Notes: a model not told the origin generated them from the letters alone. DNA of 22,785 bases from Gammaproteobacteria bacterium (GCA_029335925.2 JARJMX020000142.1:1-22785), one strand, 5' to 3'. Shown: positions 1 to 9,106, numbered from the stretch's first letter. A program made the numbers and translations.

Positions 1-463
1 GGCTTAGGGAGGACGCGGCGACACCATGCGGCAGGATCCACTGGTTCATCTCGCGCGGGAAGGAGATCAGAAGGATGACGTAGCCGACCATAGCCGGGTT
101 GAACAGGTTGTAGCCAAGCCCTCCGTATAAATGCTTGGCGACGACGACCGCAAACACGATTCCCACCACCGGCAACCACCATGGGGCCAGTGGCGGCAGG
201 CAGACAGCCAAAAGCCAGGCGGTGACGATGACGCTGCCATCAAGAAGAAAGGGGCGCAGCGGCCGCCGACGAAGGGCGAGCATCAGGGCCTCGGCCGCAA
301 GGCCCGCAGCGACAGCCAGCAGGATATTGATCAGCACCCCCCATCCGAAAAACCAGATGGCAGCAAGCGTGCCCGGCACGAGGGCCAGCAACACCTGGCG
401 CATCAGGCGGCTGACTTCACTGTTCGGCGTAATGTGGGGCGAGGTGGTGGTCTTAAATCGCAT
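1..463 (-). CDS. rnfD: RnfD, ion-translocating electron transport complex subunit D (3' part beyond window)
   Basis: RnfD is a polytopic inner-membrane subunit of the Rnf complex, which couples electron flow between ferredoxin and NAD(H) to ion transport and carries a covalently bound FMN. The first 154 codons are visible, starting at the ATG whose complement is at 461-463 (MRFKTTTSPHITPNSEV). The reading frame is open to the left edge. Hydrophobic helices lie at about residues 24-65 and 76-110, followed by the family-typical stretch KHLYGGLGYNLFNPAMVGY. The FMN attachment site would lie further downstream, outside the window. It follows rnfC in the usual A-B-C-D order, but a 162-base spacer with hairpin repeats separates the two, so it is less tightly coupled than the genes before it. 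Confidence 0.93.
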   Translation of the reverse strand, partial: MRFKTTTSPHITPNSEVSRLMRQVLLALVPGTLAAIWFFGWGVLINILLAVAAGLAAEALMLALRRRPLRPFLLDGSVIVTAWLLAVCLPPLAPWWLPVVGIVFAVVVAKHLYGGLGYNLFNPAMVGYVILLISFPREMNQWILPHGVAASSLS

Positions 464-496
464 GACGGATATTCGATGCGCTACACAACCAAAGGG

Positions 497-588
497 TTCT
501 CCCCTTCCCCTTCAAGGGGAAGAACAGGGGGAGAAAGATCCATGGCACTCAGTCCTCCTCTCCCTAACCCTCGCCCGCCAGGGGGGAG
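497..588. repeat. Paired hairpin-forming G/C-run repeats between rnfC and rnfD (REP-like)
   Basis: The rnfC-rnfD spacer (464-625) contains a nested palindrome. TTCCCCTT-C-AAGGGGAA at 505-521 is flanked by TTCTCCCC (497-504) and GGGGAGAA (528-535). A second short inverted pair, CTCCC (560-564) and GGGAG (584-588), surrounds a CCTAACCCTCGCCC-type tract. This is the look of dispersed intergenic REP-like elements. The first hairpin might also act as a weak transcription attenuator within the operon, but there is no T-tract after it on the minus strand. Confidence 0.55.
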
Positions 589-625
589 TGAAGAGGTCAC
601 TTCGAGGCATTGACGGCTGCTCTTC

Positions 626-2251
626 TCAATCGTTGTCGTATTCCTTGGCCTCCGCCACCGTGGTGGTAGAGGGTGTATCCTCCGCGGAGGCCTGCAAGGC
701 AGCCTTGCGTGCCTTAACACGCTCCAGCGCGGCCTGGATGGCCTTCTGCTTCTCGTCTACAGCAGCGCTCGCGGTCTCACCCTCGGCCTTCTGGGCGGCC
801 AGCTGGGCACGCCTCGAAGCCAGCATTTCCTCGCGCTCACGCTTTTCTCGCTCCAGGCGGGCATTCCGCGCCTCGAAGCGTTCCTTGGCCTGCGCAGCCT
901 TGTTCTTCTCACGTTCGCGCTGCCAGATCTCGGTCTTGGCGTAGCGGAAGTATTGCACCAGCGGGATATGCGAAGGGCAGACGACGGCGCAGATACCGCA
1001 CTCGATGCACTCGAACAGGCTGTCCTGTTTCTCAGCGCGCTCGAAATCTCCGGCCTTGGCATCCCACAACAGCTGCTGGGGCTGCAACTCGACCGGACAG
1101 GATTCCGCGCAACGGCCGCAGCGGATGCAAGGCAACGGCAAGGGGTCGACGGGGACATCGTGCGCGGCCAGCGCCAGCAGGCAATTAGCAGCCTTAGTCA
1201 GCGGCACCTCATCACTGCAGAGGGCGAAGCCCATCATCGGACCTCCCAGGATCAGCCGCGCGACATCCGGAGTGTAACCACCGGCCTGGGCAATGAGATC
1301 GCAGGCGAGCATGCCGAGCGGCACTTCCCAGTTGCCCTTGTGCTGCATGCCGCTGCCAGTGAGGGTGACGATGCGGCGGGTGAGCGGCTCACCCAGTACC
1401 ACGGCGCGGTACACCGCCGCCGCAGTAGCAACATTGTGCCCGAGGAAGCCGCGCTCGGTGGCACGCATCTCCCGGCTGATCCGCTCGCCGGTCAGGACAT
1501 AGATCAGCTGCTTCTCCGCGCCCGAGGGGTAGACAGTGGGGATGGCCACAATCTCGATGCGCGGATCGTCAAGCTCGCTTGCGGCCGCGTGCAGGGCGGC
1601 GATGGCCTCGGGCTTGTTGTCCTCCACCCCGACCAAACACTTCGATGCACCCACCATATGCATGAGGATCTGCCCGCCACACAGCACCTCCCCCGCCCGC
1701 TCGCGCATCAGCCGATCATCACAGGTGATATAGGGCTCGCACTCGGCACCGTTGAGCACCACGGTGTGAATCGGTATACCCGGACGGCCTGCGAGCTTCA
1801 CCGCACTGGGAAAGACCGCCCCCCCCAGACCTACCACGCCCGCCTCCCGCACGCGCTCACGCAGCAGGATAGGGGCGATGGCCCGAAAGTCCGGCCAGGG
1901 ATCAAAGGCTTGCATGGCCTCGTCCAAGCCGTCCGGTTCGAGCACAATGCAAGGCGCTGAAAGCCCCGAAGGATGCGCCACCGGACGCTCTTCGATCGCC
2001 ACGATGGTACCGGAGGTGGGAGCATGGATGGGGGCGCTGACAAAGCCATCCGCCCTGCCGAGCAGTTGGTGACGCCGCACACGCTCGCCCACCGCGACCA
2101 CCGGCTGCGCGGGATTGCCGATATGCTGCTTGAGCGGCAGCACCAAGAGGCCCTGAAGGCGCGCCTGGCGGATCGGCGTGCCATTTGATTCGGCCTTGTG
2201 CTGGGCAGGATGCAGACCGCCGGGGAAACGGTGGAGAATGCGCTCGCTCAT
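626..2251 (-). CDS. rnfC: RnfC, electron transport complex subunit C
   Basis: RnfC is the peripheral NADH/FMN-binding and iron-sulfur subunit that connects soluble electron carriers to the membrane Rnf complex. The 541-residue product has the N-terminal RnfC barrel-like region (HRFPGGLHP start) and a glycine-rich nucleotide/flavin loop (GLGGAVFP) near residues 140-150. Two 4Fe-4S motifs follow: [12 protein letters not shown] at about 374-385 and [12 protein letters not shown] at about 414-425. From about residue 440 there is a long charged, alanine/glutamate/lysine-rich coiled-coil tail ending in KEYDND. Such tails are common in gammaproteobacterial RnfC and vary in length. Its ATG overlaps the rnfB stop by four bases (2248-2251), indicating translational coupling. 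Confidence 0.96.
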   Translation of the reverse strand: MSERILHRFPGGLHPAQHKAESNGTPIRQARLQGLLVLPLKQHIGNPAQPVVAVGERVRRHQLLGRADGFVSAPIHAPTSGTIVAIEERPVAHPSGLSAPCIVLEPDGLDEAMQAFDPWPDFRAIAPILLRERVREAGVVGLGGAVFPSAVKLAGRPGIPIHTVVLNGAECEPYITCDDRLMRERAGEVLCGGQILMHMVGASKCLVGVEDNKPEAIAALHAAASELDDPRIEIVAIPTVYPSGAEKQLIYVLTGERISREMRATERGFLGHNVATAAAVYRAVVLGEPLTRRIVTLTGSGMQHKGNWEVPLGMLACDLIAQAGGYTPDVARLILGGPMMGFALCSDEVPLTKAANCLLALAAHDVPVDPLPLPCIRCGRCAESCPVELQPQQLLWDAKAGDFERAEKQDSLFECIECGICAVVCPSHIPLVQYFRYAKTEIWQREREKNKAAQAKERFEARNARLEREKREREEMLASRRAQLAAQKAEGETASAAVDEKQKAIQAALERVKARKAALQASAEDTPSTTTVAEAKEYDND

Positions 2252-2847
2252 ACGTGCTGCTCCAAAGGCTTGGACGGCACATGGACAGAGCTTGCCCCTT
2301 CAGCGATTTCACGTCGCTGCTCGGGGTTCGGCCAACGCCAGTGGTCCAACTCAATCTTGAGGGGAACCATGTGAATGCAGTCCACCGGACAGGGGGCAAC
2401 GCACAGCTCGCAGCCGGTACACTCCTCCACGATCACGGTATGCATCAACTTGGGCGCACCAACGATGGCATCCACCGGACAGGCCTGGATGCACAGAGTA
2501 CAGCCGATGCAGAGCTGCTCGTCGATCCAGGCCACGCGCTTGGGCTTTTCCTCGCCGACCTCGGCATCGAGCGGCTTGGGCTCGACCCCCAGCAGGTCGG
2601 CCAGGGCCTTGATAGTCGCCTCGCCGCCTGGCGGGCAGCGGTTGATGTCTGCCCTACCTTCGGCAATGGCCTCGGCATAGGGGCGGCAACCGGGATAACC
2701 GCACTGACCGCACTGGGTCTGGGGCAACAGAGCATCGATCTTGTCGGCGAGTGGATCCCCCTCCACGCGGAAGGCTTGCCCGGCATACCCCAGCAAGGCC
2801 CCGAGGACCAACGCAAGGAGGGTAAAAACAAGGATGGCTGTGAGCAT
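2248..2847 (-). CDS. rnfB: RnfB, electron transport complex ferredoxin-like subunit B
   Basis: RnfB is a membrane-anchored polyferredoxin that passes electrons inside the Rnf complex. The 199-residue protein starts with one transmembrane helix (about residues 2-24). A Cys cluster C46-x2-C49-x4-C54...C71 follows, typical of the RnfB Fe-S domain. Two classical 4Fe-4S ferredoxin motifs come next, C113/C116/C119/C123 and C143/C146/C149/C153. The start codon lies one base after the rnfA stop and the stop overlaps the rnfC start, so A, B and C form one translationally coupled block. Length and all cluster ligands are normal for the family; it looks intact. Confidence 0.96.
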   Translation of the reverse strand: MLTAILVFTLLALVLGALLGYAGQAFRVEGDPLADKIDALLPQTQCGQCGYPGCRPYAEAIAEGRADINRCPPGGEATIKALADLLGVEPKPLDAEVGEEKPKRVAWIDEQLCIGCTLCIQACPVDAIVGAPKLMHTVIVEECTGCELCVAPCPVDCIHMVPLKIELDHWRWPNPEQRREIAEGASSVHVPSKPLEQHV

Positions 2848-2848
2848 C

Positions 2849-3430
2849 TCAGACCTTGACCAGCCCCGCGAAGCCCATAAAAGCCAAGGCCATCAGCCCG
2901 GCGGTAATCAAGCTGATCGGCGTACCCTGGAATGGCCCAGGCACATCCGCTGCCACCAACCGCTCACGCATGGCGGCAAACAGCACCAGTACCAGCGTGA
3001 AACCGAGCGCGGCGCCCAGACCATAGACAGCCGTTTGGGCCAAGGTGTGCCCCTCCTGCACATTCAGCAGGGCCACACCCAGCACGGCGCAATTGGTAGT
3101 GATCAGCGGCAGATAGATGCCAAGCACGTTATGAAGCAAGGGGCTGCTTTTCTTCAAGGCCATTTCGGTAAAGTTCACCACTGCGGCAATCAGCACGATG
3201 AAGGCAATGGTGCGCAAATACTCAAGACCGAAGGGGGCAAGCAGGTAGGTTTGGGCAAGGTAGCTCAAGACGGAGGAGAGGGTCAGCACGAAGGTGGTGG
3301 CCATGCCCATGCCCAGCGCCGTTTCCAGCTTACGGGATACGCCCATGAAGGGGCACAATCCAAGAAACTTCACCAGCACGAAGTTGTTGACCAAGACCGT
3401 GCTGACCAGGATGAGCAGGAATTCCGTCAT
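2849..3430 (-). CDS. rnfA: RnfA, electron transport complex membrane subunit A
   Basis: RnfA is a small integral membrane subunit that, with RnfE, builds the ion-translocating membrane core of Rnf. The 193-residue product is almost entirely hydrophobic, with about six predicted helices. It carries family signatures: [20 protein letters not shown] near the N-terminus (Cys in helix 1) and [16 protein letters not shown] in the middle (Cys in the symmetry-related helix). The two cysteines are those known to bind the buried Fe-S cluster between RnfA and RnfE. It is the first rnf gene, 31 bases after the thpR stop, so it may be read from the fimX-thpR transcript or from a promoter inside thpR. No clear promoter or strong Shine-Dalgarno sequence is visible. 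Confidence 0.96.
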   Translation of the reverse strand: MTEFLLILVSTVLVNNFVLVKFLGLCPFMGVSRKLETALGMGMATTFVLTLSSVLSYLAQTYLLAPFGLEYLRTIAFIVLIAAVVNFTEMALKKSSPLLHNVLGIYLPLITTNCAVLGVALLNVQEGHTLAQTAVYGLGAALGFTLVLVLFAAMRERLVAADVPGPFQGTPISLITAGLMALAFMGFAGLVKV

Positions 3431-3461
3431 TTCGCCGCCAAAAGGATGGATTGGCAGCGGA

Positions 3462-4103
3462 TCATATTACGCCAAAAAAAGCCGACCGACCTGCTCGATT
3501 ACTGGGGTTTTCTTTCAGAGCCCATGCCCGAAGCGGTTGATAGCGTACTCCGTGCGGACCATGGAGCGACTCCACTAAGACGACATTCTCCACCCACCAG
3601 GATATGGGAGGCATGTTCTTTGGCCATGGACAGGGATGATGGGCTTCCCGCCGGAGGGTAAGGTGGGGGACGAAAGGACGCTCATCCGTGGGCAGTCCGC
3701 AACGGCTGGCAAGCAGATCAACCAGCCGAGCCTGCAACTTAAGCAATGTCTGGGGAGGCTGGCTGACACCGAGCCAAAGCACGCGCGCGCGCTGGAAATG
3801 GCCGAGTTGATCGAACATCAGTTCGAACGGCCGTCCTGTCAAGCAGGCCCCAACCTCGTCGAGGCAGCTCAGCAGCCCCTCCTCGCAATCGCCCAGAAAG
3901 GCGAGGGTCAAGTGCAAGTTTTCCACCCGCATGTCACGCCCGCCCTCCTTCGGCAGCGCCTCAAGGAACGCAGCCAGCCGCCCCCGAGTGCTTTCATCCG
4001 GCCATAGAGCAAAGAATAGGCGCCGCTTCCGGGGATGAGGCACGGTGCTTAAGCTGCCTGCGACAGCCGGGCTTGCGCCAGCTTCGCATTCGACTATGGG
4101 CAT
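3462..4103 (-). CDS. thpR: RNA 2',3'-cyclic phosphodiesterase (2H phosphoesterase family)
   Basis: This protein belongs to the LigT/ThpR group of 2H phosphoesterases, which open 2',3'-cyclic phosphate ends of RNA. The 213-residue translation contains the two catalytic HxTx motifs, HLTL at residues 64-67 and HLTL at 147-150, in the expected spacing, and the family start RLFFALWP at about 28-35. The first about 25 residues are extra relative to most homologues. The fimX stop lies six bases upstream, leaving an AGGA almost touching this ATG, so a downstream GTG at 4043 is a possible real start. The tight spacing points to co-transcription with fimX. Confidence 0.87.
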   Translation of the reverse strand: MPIVECEAGASPAVAGSLSTVPHPRKRRLFFALWPDESTRGRLAAFLEALPKEGGRDMRVENLHLTLAFLGDCEEGLLSCLDEVGACLTGRPFELMFDQLGHFQRARVLWLGVSQPPQTLLKLQARLVDLLASRCGLPTDERPFVPHLTLRREAHHPCPWPKNMPPISWWVENVVLVESLHGPHGVRYQPLRAWALKENPSNRAGRSAFFGVI

Positions 4104-4109
4104 ATCCTG

Positions 4110-6191
4110 TCAGAAGGCGTTGAAGTCGAAATCCAGCCGCTCGACCGGGGCCTGGATAAAGTTGCCTTGCACGAAGTCGGCCCCATCGCCCAGCACGATC
4201 TGCAGGGTCATGGCGTCCTCCACGTTCGCGACGACCAGCTGGCCGCTGCCGCGCTGTTTGATGGCCTTGATCAGCTCACGCACCTTGGCCTGGTTGGCCT
4301 TGTTGGTCGCGAAGGACTCCATCAGCCCTCGATCGAGCTTGAGCCACTGCACCTGGATGTAGTTGAGAATCCGGAACGGATCGTCGCCAAAGCCAAAGCC
4401 ATCCAGCAGCAGCGGGCAGTTCAAGGCCTCGAGCTGGCGTTGAAGGTCCTTAGCCTGCTTGAGGTATTCGATGGCGACCTTCCCACTCATCTCCAGGGCA
4501 AGCGAACCATCATGGACCTGCATTGCCATGAGACGCTCGCCGAGCCAGCCCGGGAACTCCGGATCGGCGATGGAGCGGGCCGAGAGACGGACGAAGAGCT
4601 GCACGTTCAAACCGCGCTGGCGCGCCTCGGTGATGGCTTGCAGGGCATGCAGGATGACCCAGCGGTCCAGGGCGTGGCTGATCTGGGTGCGTTCCGCCGC
4701 ATCCATAAACTCGCTAGGGGAAATCAGACGGTTTTCCTCATCCAAAAGGCGCAGAAAGACCTCGTAGCGCTGGCGCGAAGTATCTCCACTGAGGCTGAGC
4801 ATGGGTTGGTAGAGCAGGCGAAAGCGGTTGCTGCGCAGCGCGTTACGCAGCGTGCGGCTCCACTGCTCGTCCCGTTCGCTCTGGCTTACCTCGCCCTCTT
4901 TCGGGGTGTAAGTGGCCACTCGTTCCGTGGTCTTGGCCTCGGCATCCAGGGTGGCCCGCTCGGCCCGATTGAGCAACTCGTTGACGTTCGGCGTGTCCTG
5001 GTCGAGCAGGGCGATCCCGGCGGCGGCCTGAAGAGTGGCGGACTGCCCCTGCACGTCGAAGATATGCTGGGTCAGGCCAGTCAGGAGGCGCAAAGCGAAG
5101 GCTTCGGGGGCCTCCTGACCGCCATCGAGGGGCAGGAGCAGGGCGAAAGCGTGAGCGCTGTAGCGGGAGAGGAGCCTCTCCGCACCGACCAGCTTCTCGA
5201 TCAGCTTGCCGGCGTCGGTGATCAGGGCGTCCAGGCCTGCGACGCCCAGCTTGCCCTTCAACTCCGGGACATTGGTGATCTGGATATGAATAAGGGCAAA
5301 GGACAGACCCTCGCGCGCCTGCTGCAGGGCAGCCTCCAGGCGGGAGAAGAAATACTGCCGATTGTAGAGACCGGTCAATAGGTCGCGCTGGCTGAGGAAG
5401 TTGATCTGCTCTTCAAGCGCCTGGGTATCCGCCTGGGTGCGGATCACCACTTGCGTGCACGGCTCGCCTTCGATAGTGGCGGGAGAGAGCTCGATAGCTG
5501 CGGTAAGGACGCTGCCATCACGGCGTTTAAACTTCACATCTTCCAGCTTTCCTGCAGGATTAGCATCCGAATGACCGCGCATGTATTCGCGGATCCGCGG
5601 CTGATCCTCGGCCTGAACCAAATCGAGCAAGGGCGAACCTTCCAAATCCTTAAGGCGAGTGAAACCGAACGTCTCCAAATAAACCGGGTTGGCGAAGACG
5701 TGCATGCCGCCATGCACATAGGCAATGGCATCGCGCGAGCTTTCCATCAGGGCCTGGCAACGCTTTTCCGATTCCTGATACATCCCTTCAAAGCGTTTGA
5801 GCCTGCGTATGCAGTCCATCGCCCCGGTCTCGCGCTGGATCACATGCATCACATGAGCCGGATGGCTGAGATGGATGAGGTCGCGTGCGCCAGCCTTGAT
5901 GCTGTCGAGCAGGGCCTCGACGCTGTAGCTTACAGTCATACCCACCACGGGGATGGCCGGCACATGCCCCTGTGCGGCGGCGGTCACGTCAGCCAACCGG
6001 GGCTCGGGCAGTTCGATCAGGTGCAAGATCAGGTCGATCTGATCCTCGCGCAGCAATTCATGCAACTGGGACAGATCTTCGGCATAACGCACGTTCGCCT
6101 GGATGCCCGCATTACGTAGCTGGCTGGCAAGCGCCAAGGCATCATTGATGGAGTCGTGGAGGGCAATGAGACGCAGGGGGGAAGGGCTCAT
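4110..6191 (-). CDS. fimX: FimX-like degenerate GGDEF/EAL c-di-GMP effector (REC-PAS-GGDEF-EAL)
   Basis: The 693-residue product has the architecture and length of Pseudomonas FimX, the c-di-GMP receptor that controls type IV pilus assembly and twitching. A receiver-like domain lies at about 1-125 and lacks an obvious phosphoacceptor aspartate. A PAS domain lies at about 140-255, a GGDEF-like domain at about 265-430 and an EAL-like domain at about 440-690. The active-site GGDEF is replaced by SAHAF (RYSAHAF, 343-349). The EAL triad reads EVF (477-479) and the DDFG loop reads LDGFGFG (596-602). Diguanylate cyclase and phosphodiesterase activity are therefore both unlikely, while c-di-GMP binding by the EAL fold, as in FimX, is plausible. 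The naming is from domain order, length and motif recall; no pilus gene is in the window. Confidence 0.78.
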   Translation of the reverse strand: MSPSPLRLIALHDSINDALALASQLRNAGIQANVRYAEDLSQLHELLREDQIDLILHLIELPEPRLADVTAAAQGHVPAIPVVGMTVSYSVEALLDSIKAGARDLIHLSHPAHVMHVIQRETGAMDCIRRLKRFEGMYQESEKRCQALMESSRDAIAYVHGGMHVFANPVYLETFGFTRLKDLEGSPLLDLVQAEDQPRIREYMRGHSDANPAGKLEDVKFKRRDGSVLTAAIELSPATIEGEPCTQVVIRTQADTQALEEQINFLSQRDLLTGLYNRQYFFSRLEAALQQAREGLSFALIHIQITNVPELKGKLGVAGLDALITDAGKLIEKLVGAERLLSRYSAHAFALLLPLDGGQEAPEAFALRLLTGLTQHIFDVQGQSATLQAAAGIALLDQDTPNVNELLNRAERATLDAEAKTTERVATYTPKEGEVSQSERDEQWSRTLRNALRSNRFRLLYQPMLSLSGDTSRQRYEVFLRLLDEENRLISPSEFMDAAERTQISHALDRWVILHALQAITEARQRGLNVQLFVRLSARSIADPEFPGWLGERLMAMQVHDGSLALEMSGKVAIEYLKQAKDLQRQLEALNCPLLLDGFGFGDDPFRILNYIQVQWLKLDRGLMESFATNKANQAKVRELIKAIKQRGSGQLVVANVEDAMTLQIVLGDGADFVQGNFIQAPVERLDFDFNAF

Positions 6192-6299
6192 GGTTTTTTG
6201 TCAATGAGGAAGAAGCCGGGGTTCTTGCTGGGTCCTGCCCGGGATCCGCGTAGGATTCCGAGCAGCAACGGAAAATCGCCACGGCGACCGTTTGGAGCA

Positions 6300-6577
6300 T
6301 GCTCTCGGCAAGGTGCGTAGGCGTCGAGTCCCTGTAGGAGTCCAGCACCTTTGGCACTCGGGTTTGAGTAAGGAGGAATTGTAAAGGGTGTTGATCTTTG
6401 AGGGCATAGTGTCGGTACTGGATGCTGTAGAAGACGGGCCAGTCGGTAAGTTTGGTTGAAGACAGCGAGGATTGGTGTCGATCCGGTCTTTGTTGTAGTC
6501 GATGAAAGTCTCTTGAAGCGTGTGAAGCGTGCGGTTGAAACGTTCGATGGAAGCTTTATCTTGGGCGACCAGGTCAC
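6300..6577 (-). pseudogene. Remnant of an integrase-core (IS481/IS3-like) transposase C-terminus
   Basis: The 530-base gap between fimX and psd holds a broken transposase tail. On the minus strand from about 6572 one frame reads VAQDKASIERFNRTLHTLQE, matching the ERFNRTL end of rve-type integrase domains. A second frame then carries DWPVFYSIQYRHYALKDQHP and QFLL, the usual RPHxSLxxxxPxQFLL tail. The first frame resumes with KPECQRCWTPTGT (about 6331-6371). Two compensating frameshifts and the absence of the N-terminal two thirds show a dead fragment. No terminal inverted repeats were found. Bases 6192-6300 and 6578-6682 show nothing else recognisable. Confidence 0.72.
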
Positions 6578-6682
6578 CCGGTCACGCCTGAGGCCATTGC
6601 GGATACGCTCAATGGTAGGCGTTTGCGCTTGAGGGCGCAGGGCTTGGCGGCGAGGGCAGCCGGGTGTGTTAAGATCCTGCGC

Positions 6683-6712
6683 GCCGACTTCCCCGCCCGG
6701 GGGGTCGTCGGC
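6683..6712 (-). terminator. Hairpin downstream of psd, possible terminator
   Basis: GCCGAC (6683-6688) pairs with GTCGGC (6707-6712), and inside them CCCC pairs with GGGG across a two-base mismatch. The hairpin begins nine bases past the psd stop on the minus strand. No T-run follows it, so intrinsic termination is uncertain; it may simply protect the 3' end. Confidence 0.35.
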
Positions 6713-6721
6713 CTCGACCGC

Positions 6722-7672
6722 TTACTGGTTCGGCTGCTCGGCGCCGGAGGGCTCGACGCGATGCTCGCCTTCGGCATCCACCGCATCTGAGAGCCGGGCA
6801 GGCTCGGACCAGGCCGCGCGCTGGGCCAACGGCTCGCCCATGCGCACCACCATGCCGGACGCAAGGTCCGGACGGAAGGAGAAACCCTCGGGGAACAGCA
6901 CGATCACGGTCGAACCCATGTTGAAGCGTCCCATCTCCGCACCGCGCGCAAGCTCGACCCGCACCTGATCGCCATAGCGCCACTGGCGGATCTCACGCCC
7001 ACGCGGCGGGGTGACGAGGCCAGACCACACGGTCTCGATCGCGGCGACGTTCATCGCACCCACCAGCACCATGCCCATCGGCCCCTCGGCGGTGTCGAAC
7101 AGGGCCACCACGCGCTCGTTGCGGGCAAATAGGCGCGGCACCCGCGCGACGGTGACCGGATTGACCGAAAACAACCGCCCCGGCACATGCACCATCTCAG
7201 TCAGCCTACCCGCCAGCGGCATGTGGATGCGGTGGTAATCACGCGGGGAGAGATAGAAGGTGGCAAAGCTACCCTTGCGGAAGGGCTCCGCGCGGGTCCA
7301 ATCACCGCCAAGCAGCTCGACGAGCGAATAGTCATGGCCCTTGGCCTGGAAGATGCGTCCATCCTGGATGCGGCCCAGCTGGCTGATTGCGCCATCCACC
7401 GGGCAGATGGCCAAGGCCTCGCCCTCCGCCAGCGGACGCACACCCGGCTTGAGCGCGCGGGTAAAGAAGGCGTTGAAGGTCGGATAAGCTGAAGGGTCAC
7501 TTTCAGCCGCCTCGTCCAGGTTGACGCCAAAATGCCTGCAAAACAGGCGGATCGCCGGCTCCACCAAGGGCGTGCGCCAGCGCGTTATGGCGTACACGCT
7601 GCGTGAGATCAAGTGGTGCGGCACAATATATTGCAGACTAACGAACAGGGCGTCGCGTAAGGGAGATGACAT
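6722..7672 (-). CDS. psd: Phosphatidylserine decarboxylase proenzyme
   Basis: Psd converts phosphatidylserine to phosphatidylethanolamine at the inner membrane and cleaves itself to form a pyruvoyl cofactor. From the ATG at 7672 the protein has 316 residues. The self-cleavage motif is G253-S254-T255, preceded by Met instead of the usual Leu (MGST rather than LGST). The auto-processing residues appear as PVDG (Asp93) and DYHRIH (His147, His150). The frame extends upstream to a TTG at 7690 (reading YPPST before the ATG), but the ATG at 7672 gives the normal family N-terminus and was chosen. The C-terminal about 20 residues, rich in Glu and Pro, are probably disordered. Divergent from prmB across an 80-base spacer. 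Confidence 0.94.
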   Translation of the reverse strand: MSSPLRDALFVSLQYIVPHHLISRSVYAITRWRTPLVEPAIRLFCRHFGVNLDEAAESDPSAYPTFNAFFTRALKPGVRPLAEGEALAICPVDGAISQLGRIQDGRIFQAKGHDYSLVELLGGDWTRAEPFRKGSFATFYLSPRDYHRIHMPLAGRLTEMVHVPGRLFSVNPVTVARVPRLFARNERVVALFDTAEGPMGMVLVGAMNVAAIETVWSGLVTPPRGREIRQWRYGDQVRVELARGAEMGRFNMGSTVIVLFPEGFSFRPDLASGMVVRMGEPLAQRAAWSEPARLSDAVDAEGEHRVEPSGAEQPNQ

Positions 7673-7752
7673 GGTGCTCGGTGGGTACAAAAAAGTAATG
7701 ATACACCAGCGCGCGAGCCGGCTGCGCCGATGACCCAGAGTGAAAATGAATC

Positions 7753-8691
7753 ATGCGACAGATCGATAACAGCAAGGCCTTTGACGACGCCGCACGTGAC
7801 TTGTTCACCCTGCGCGACTTTATGCGCTGGGCCATGTCCGCCTTCGCCCGCTATAAGGTCCACTTTGGTCATGGTACCGACAACGCCCTTGATGAGGCGG
7901 CTTATCTAATCCTGCAGGCCCTGGACCTGCCGCCCGACCTTAGCGGGGAATGGCTCGATACCCACCTCACCCATGCCGAACGCATTCGCCTTGCCGAACT
8001 GCTACGTCAGCGCTGCATCGAGCGCATCCCTACCGCCTACCTCGTGGGCAAGGCCTGGTTCGCCGGCCTTGAATTCATCATCGACCGGCGCGCCCTCATC
8101 CCCCGCTCGCCCTTGGGGGAGCTCATCCAGCAAGGCTTCTCCCCCTGGGTGGAGGCCGATCGCATCCATACCATCCTCGACCTATGCACAGGTTCAGGCT
8201 GCATCGCCCTCGCCTGCGCCCACTATCTGCCCCACACCAAGGTCGATGCGATAGATCTCTCCTTCGATGCTCTCGAACTCGCCCGCCTCAACCGCGAAAA
8301 GCTTGGCCTGGAGAAGCAAGTCGAACTTCTGGAGGGCGACCTGTTCGCCCCCGTGGCTGGCCGCCGCTACGATCTTATCGTCAGCAACCCGCCCTATGTC
8401 GATGCGCACGACATGGCCGAGCTTCCTCCCGAATACAGGCATGAACCACGCATGGCGCTTGAAGCGGGTGAGGACGGCCTCAACATCGTGCGCCGAATCC
8501 TGCGGGAAGCCCCGCAGCATCTGGAACCCGAAGGCGTTTTGATCGTCGAAGTCGGCAACAGCCAGGAGCACGTGGAACACACCTGGCCGGACGTACCGTT
8601 CACCTGGCTGAGTTTTGAGCACGGCGAGGATGGCGTCTTCTTGCTCACCCGCGAAGAGCTGGTCGAACACGCAGGACACTTCGGATCATGA
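7753..8691 (+). CDS. prmB: Ribosomal protein uL3 N5-glutamine methyltransferase
   Basis: PrmB is an S-adenosylmethionine-dependent methyltransferase that modifies a glutamine of ribosomal protein L3. The 312-residue product has the N-terminal helical domain typical of the PrmB/PrmC/HemK group (about 1-95), with YLVGKAWFAGLEF at about 96-108. The SAM-binding glycine motif is DLCTGSGCIAL (143-153). The catalytic SNPPY signature (211-215) binds the glutamine amide. The region RSPLGELI before motif I favours PrmB over PrmC. The ATG of the next gene overlaps its stop by four bases. The ribosome binding site is weak (GAGTGA). Confidence 0.93.
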   Translation: MRQIDNSKAFDDAARDLFTLRDFMRWAMSAFARYKVHFGHGTDNALDEAAYLILQALDLPPDLSGEWLDTHLTHAERIRLAELLRQRCIERIPTAYLVGKAWFAGLEFIIDRRALIPRSPLGELIQQGFSPWVEADRIHTILDLCTGSGCIALACAHYLPHTKVDAIDLSFDALELARLNREKLGLEKQVELLEGDLFAPVAGRRYDLIVSNPPYVDAHDMAELPPEYRHEPRMALEAGEDGLNIVRRILREAPQHLEPEGVLIVEVGNSQEHVEHTWPDVPFTWLSFEHGEDGVFLLTREELVEHAGHFGS

Positions 8692-9050
8692 ACGCCCTGA
8701 CCCAGCTTCCAGTGATCGTACAGACAGTGGGGCTTCTCATCCTGTCGAACGTCTTTATGACCTTCGCCTGGTATGCCCATCTTAAGAACCTGAACGACAA
8801 GCCTTGGTGGATCGCGGCCCTCACCAGCTGGGGCATCGCCCTGTTTGAGTACCTATTTCAGGTGCCGGCCAACCGTATCGGCCATACCGAGCTGTCCCTC
8901 GCCCAGCTCAAGGTCATGCAGGAAGTCATCACCTTGTCCGTGTTCCTGCCCTTCGCCGTGTTCTACATGCACGAGAATGTAAAGCTCGACTTCCTGTGGG
9001 CAGGGCTGTGCCTGGTCGGTGCCGTCTATTTCATGTTCCGTGGCGCCTGA
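8688..9050 (+). CDS. DUF486 / DMT-family small membrane protein
   Basis: A 120-residue membrane protein with four hydrophobic helices (about 10-28, 42-60, 76-93 and 100-117). It carries DUF486 hallmarks: TFAWYAHL in helix 1, LFEYLFQVPANRIG in the second segment, and LKVMQEVITLSVF. DUF486 proteins are related to the small multidrug/drug-metabolite transporter superfamily, but no substrate is established. Coupled to prmB by an ATGA overlap at 8688-8691, so it is expressed with it. It is intact and of normal length. Confidence 0.87.
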   Translation: MNALTQLPVIVQTVGLLILSNVFMTFAWYAHLKNLNDKPWWIAALTSWGIALFEYLFQVPANRIGHTELSLAQLKVMQEVITLSVFLPFAVFYMHENVKLDFLWAGLCLVGAVYFMFRGA

Positions 9051-9064
9051 TTGAAGATGGGCTC

Positions 9065-9095
9065 TTGAACTTTTTGCGCCAAGCCTCATCATACT
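9065..9095 (+). promoter_or_regulatory. Sigma70-type promoter candidate for ssrA
   Basis: TTGAAC at 9065-9070 resembles a -35 box and CATACT at 9090-9095 a -10 box, with a 19-base spacer (18 if TCATAC is used). The tmRNA 5' end lies 12 bases after the -10. This suits a short precursor trimmed by RNase P. Confidence 0.4.
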
Positions 9096-9106
9096 CAATG
9101 TACTTC

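Noticed and set aside
953..1960. 335-codon open frame antisense to rnfC
   Set aside because: It is the mirror of a strongly conserved Rnf gene in GC-rich DNA, has no recognisable domain and no ribosome binding site.
4167..5381. 404-codon open frame antisense to fimX
   Set aside because: Long antisense frames are expected opposite GC-rich genes; composition is low in structure and no motif is seen, while the minus strand has clear PAS/GGDEF/EAL features.
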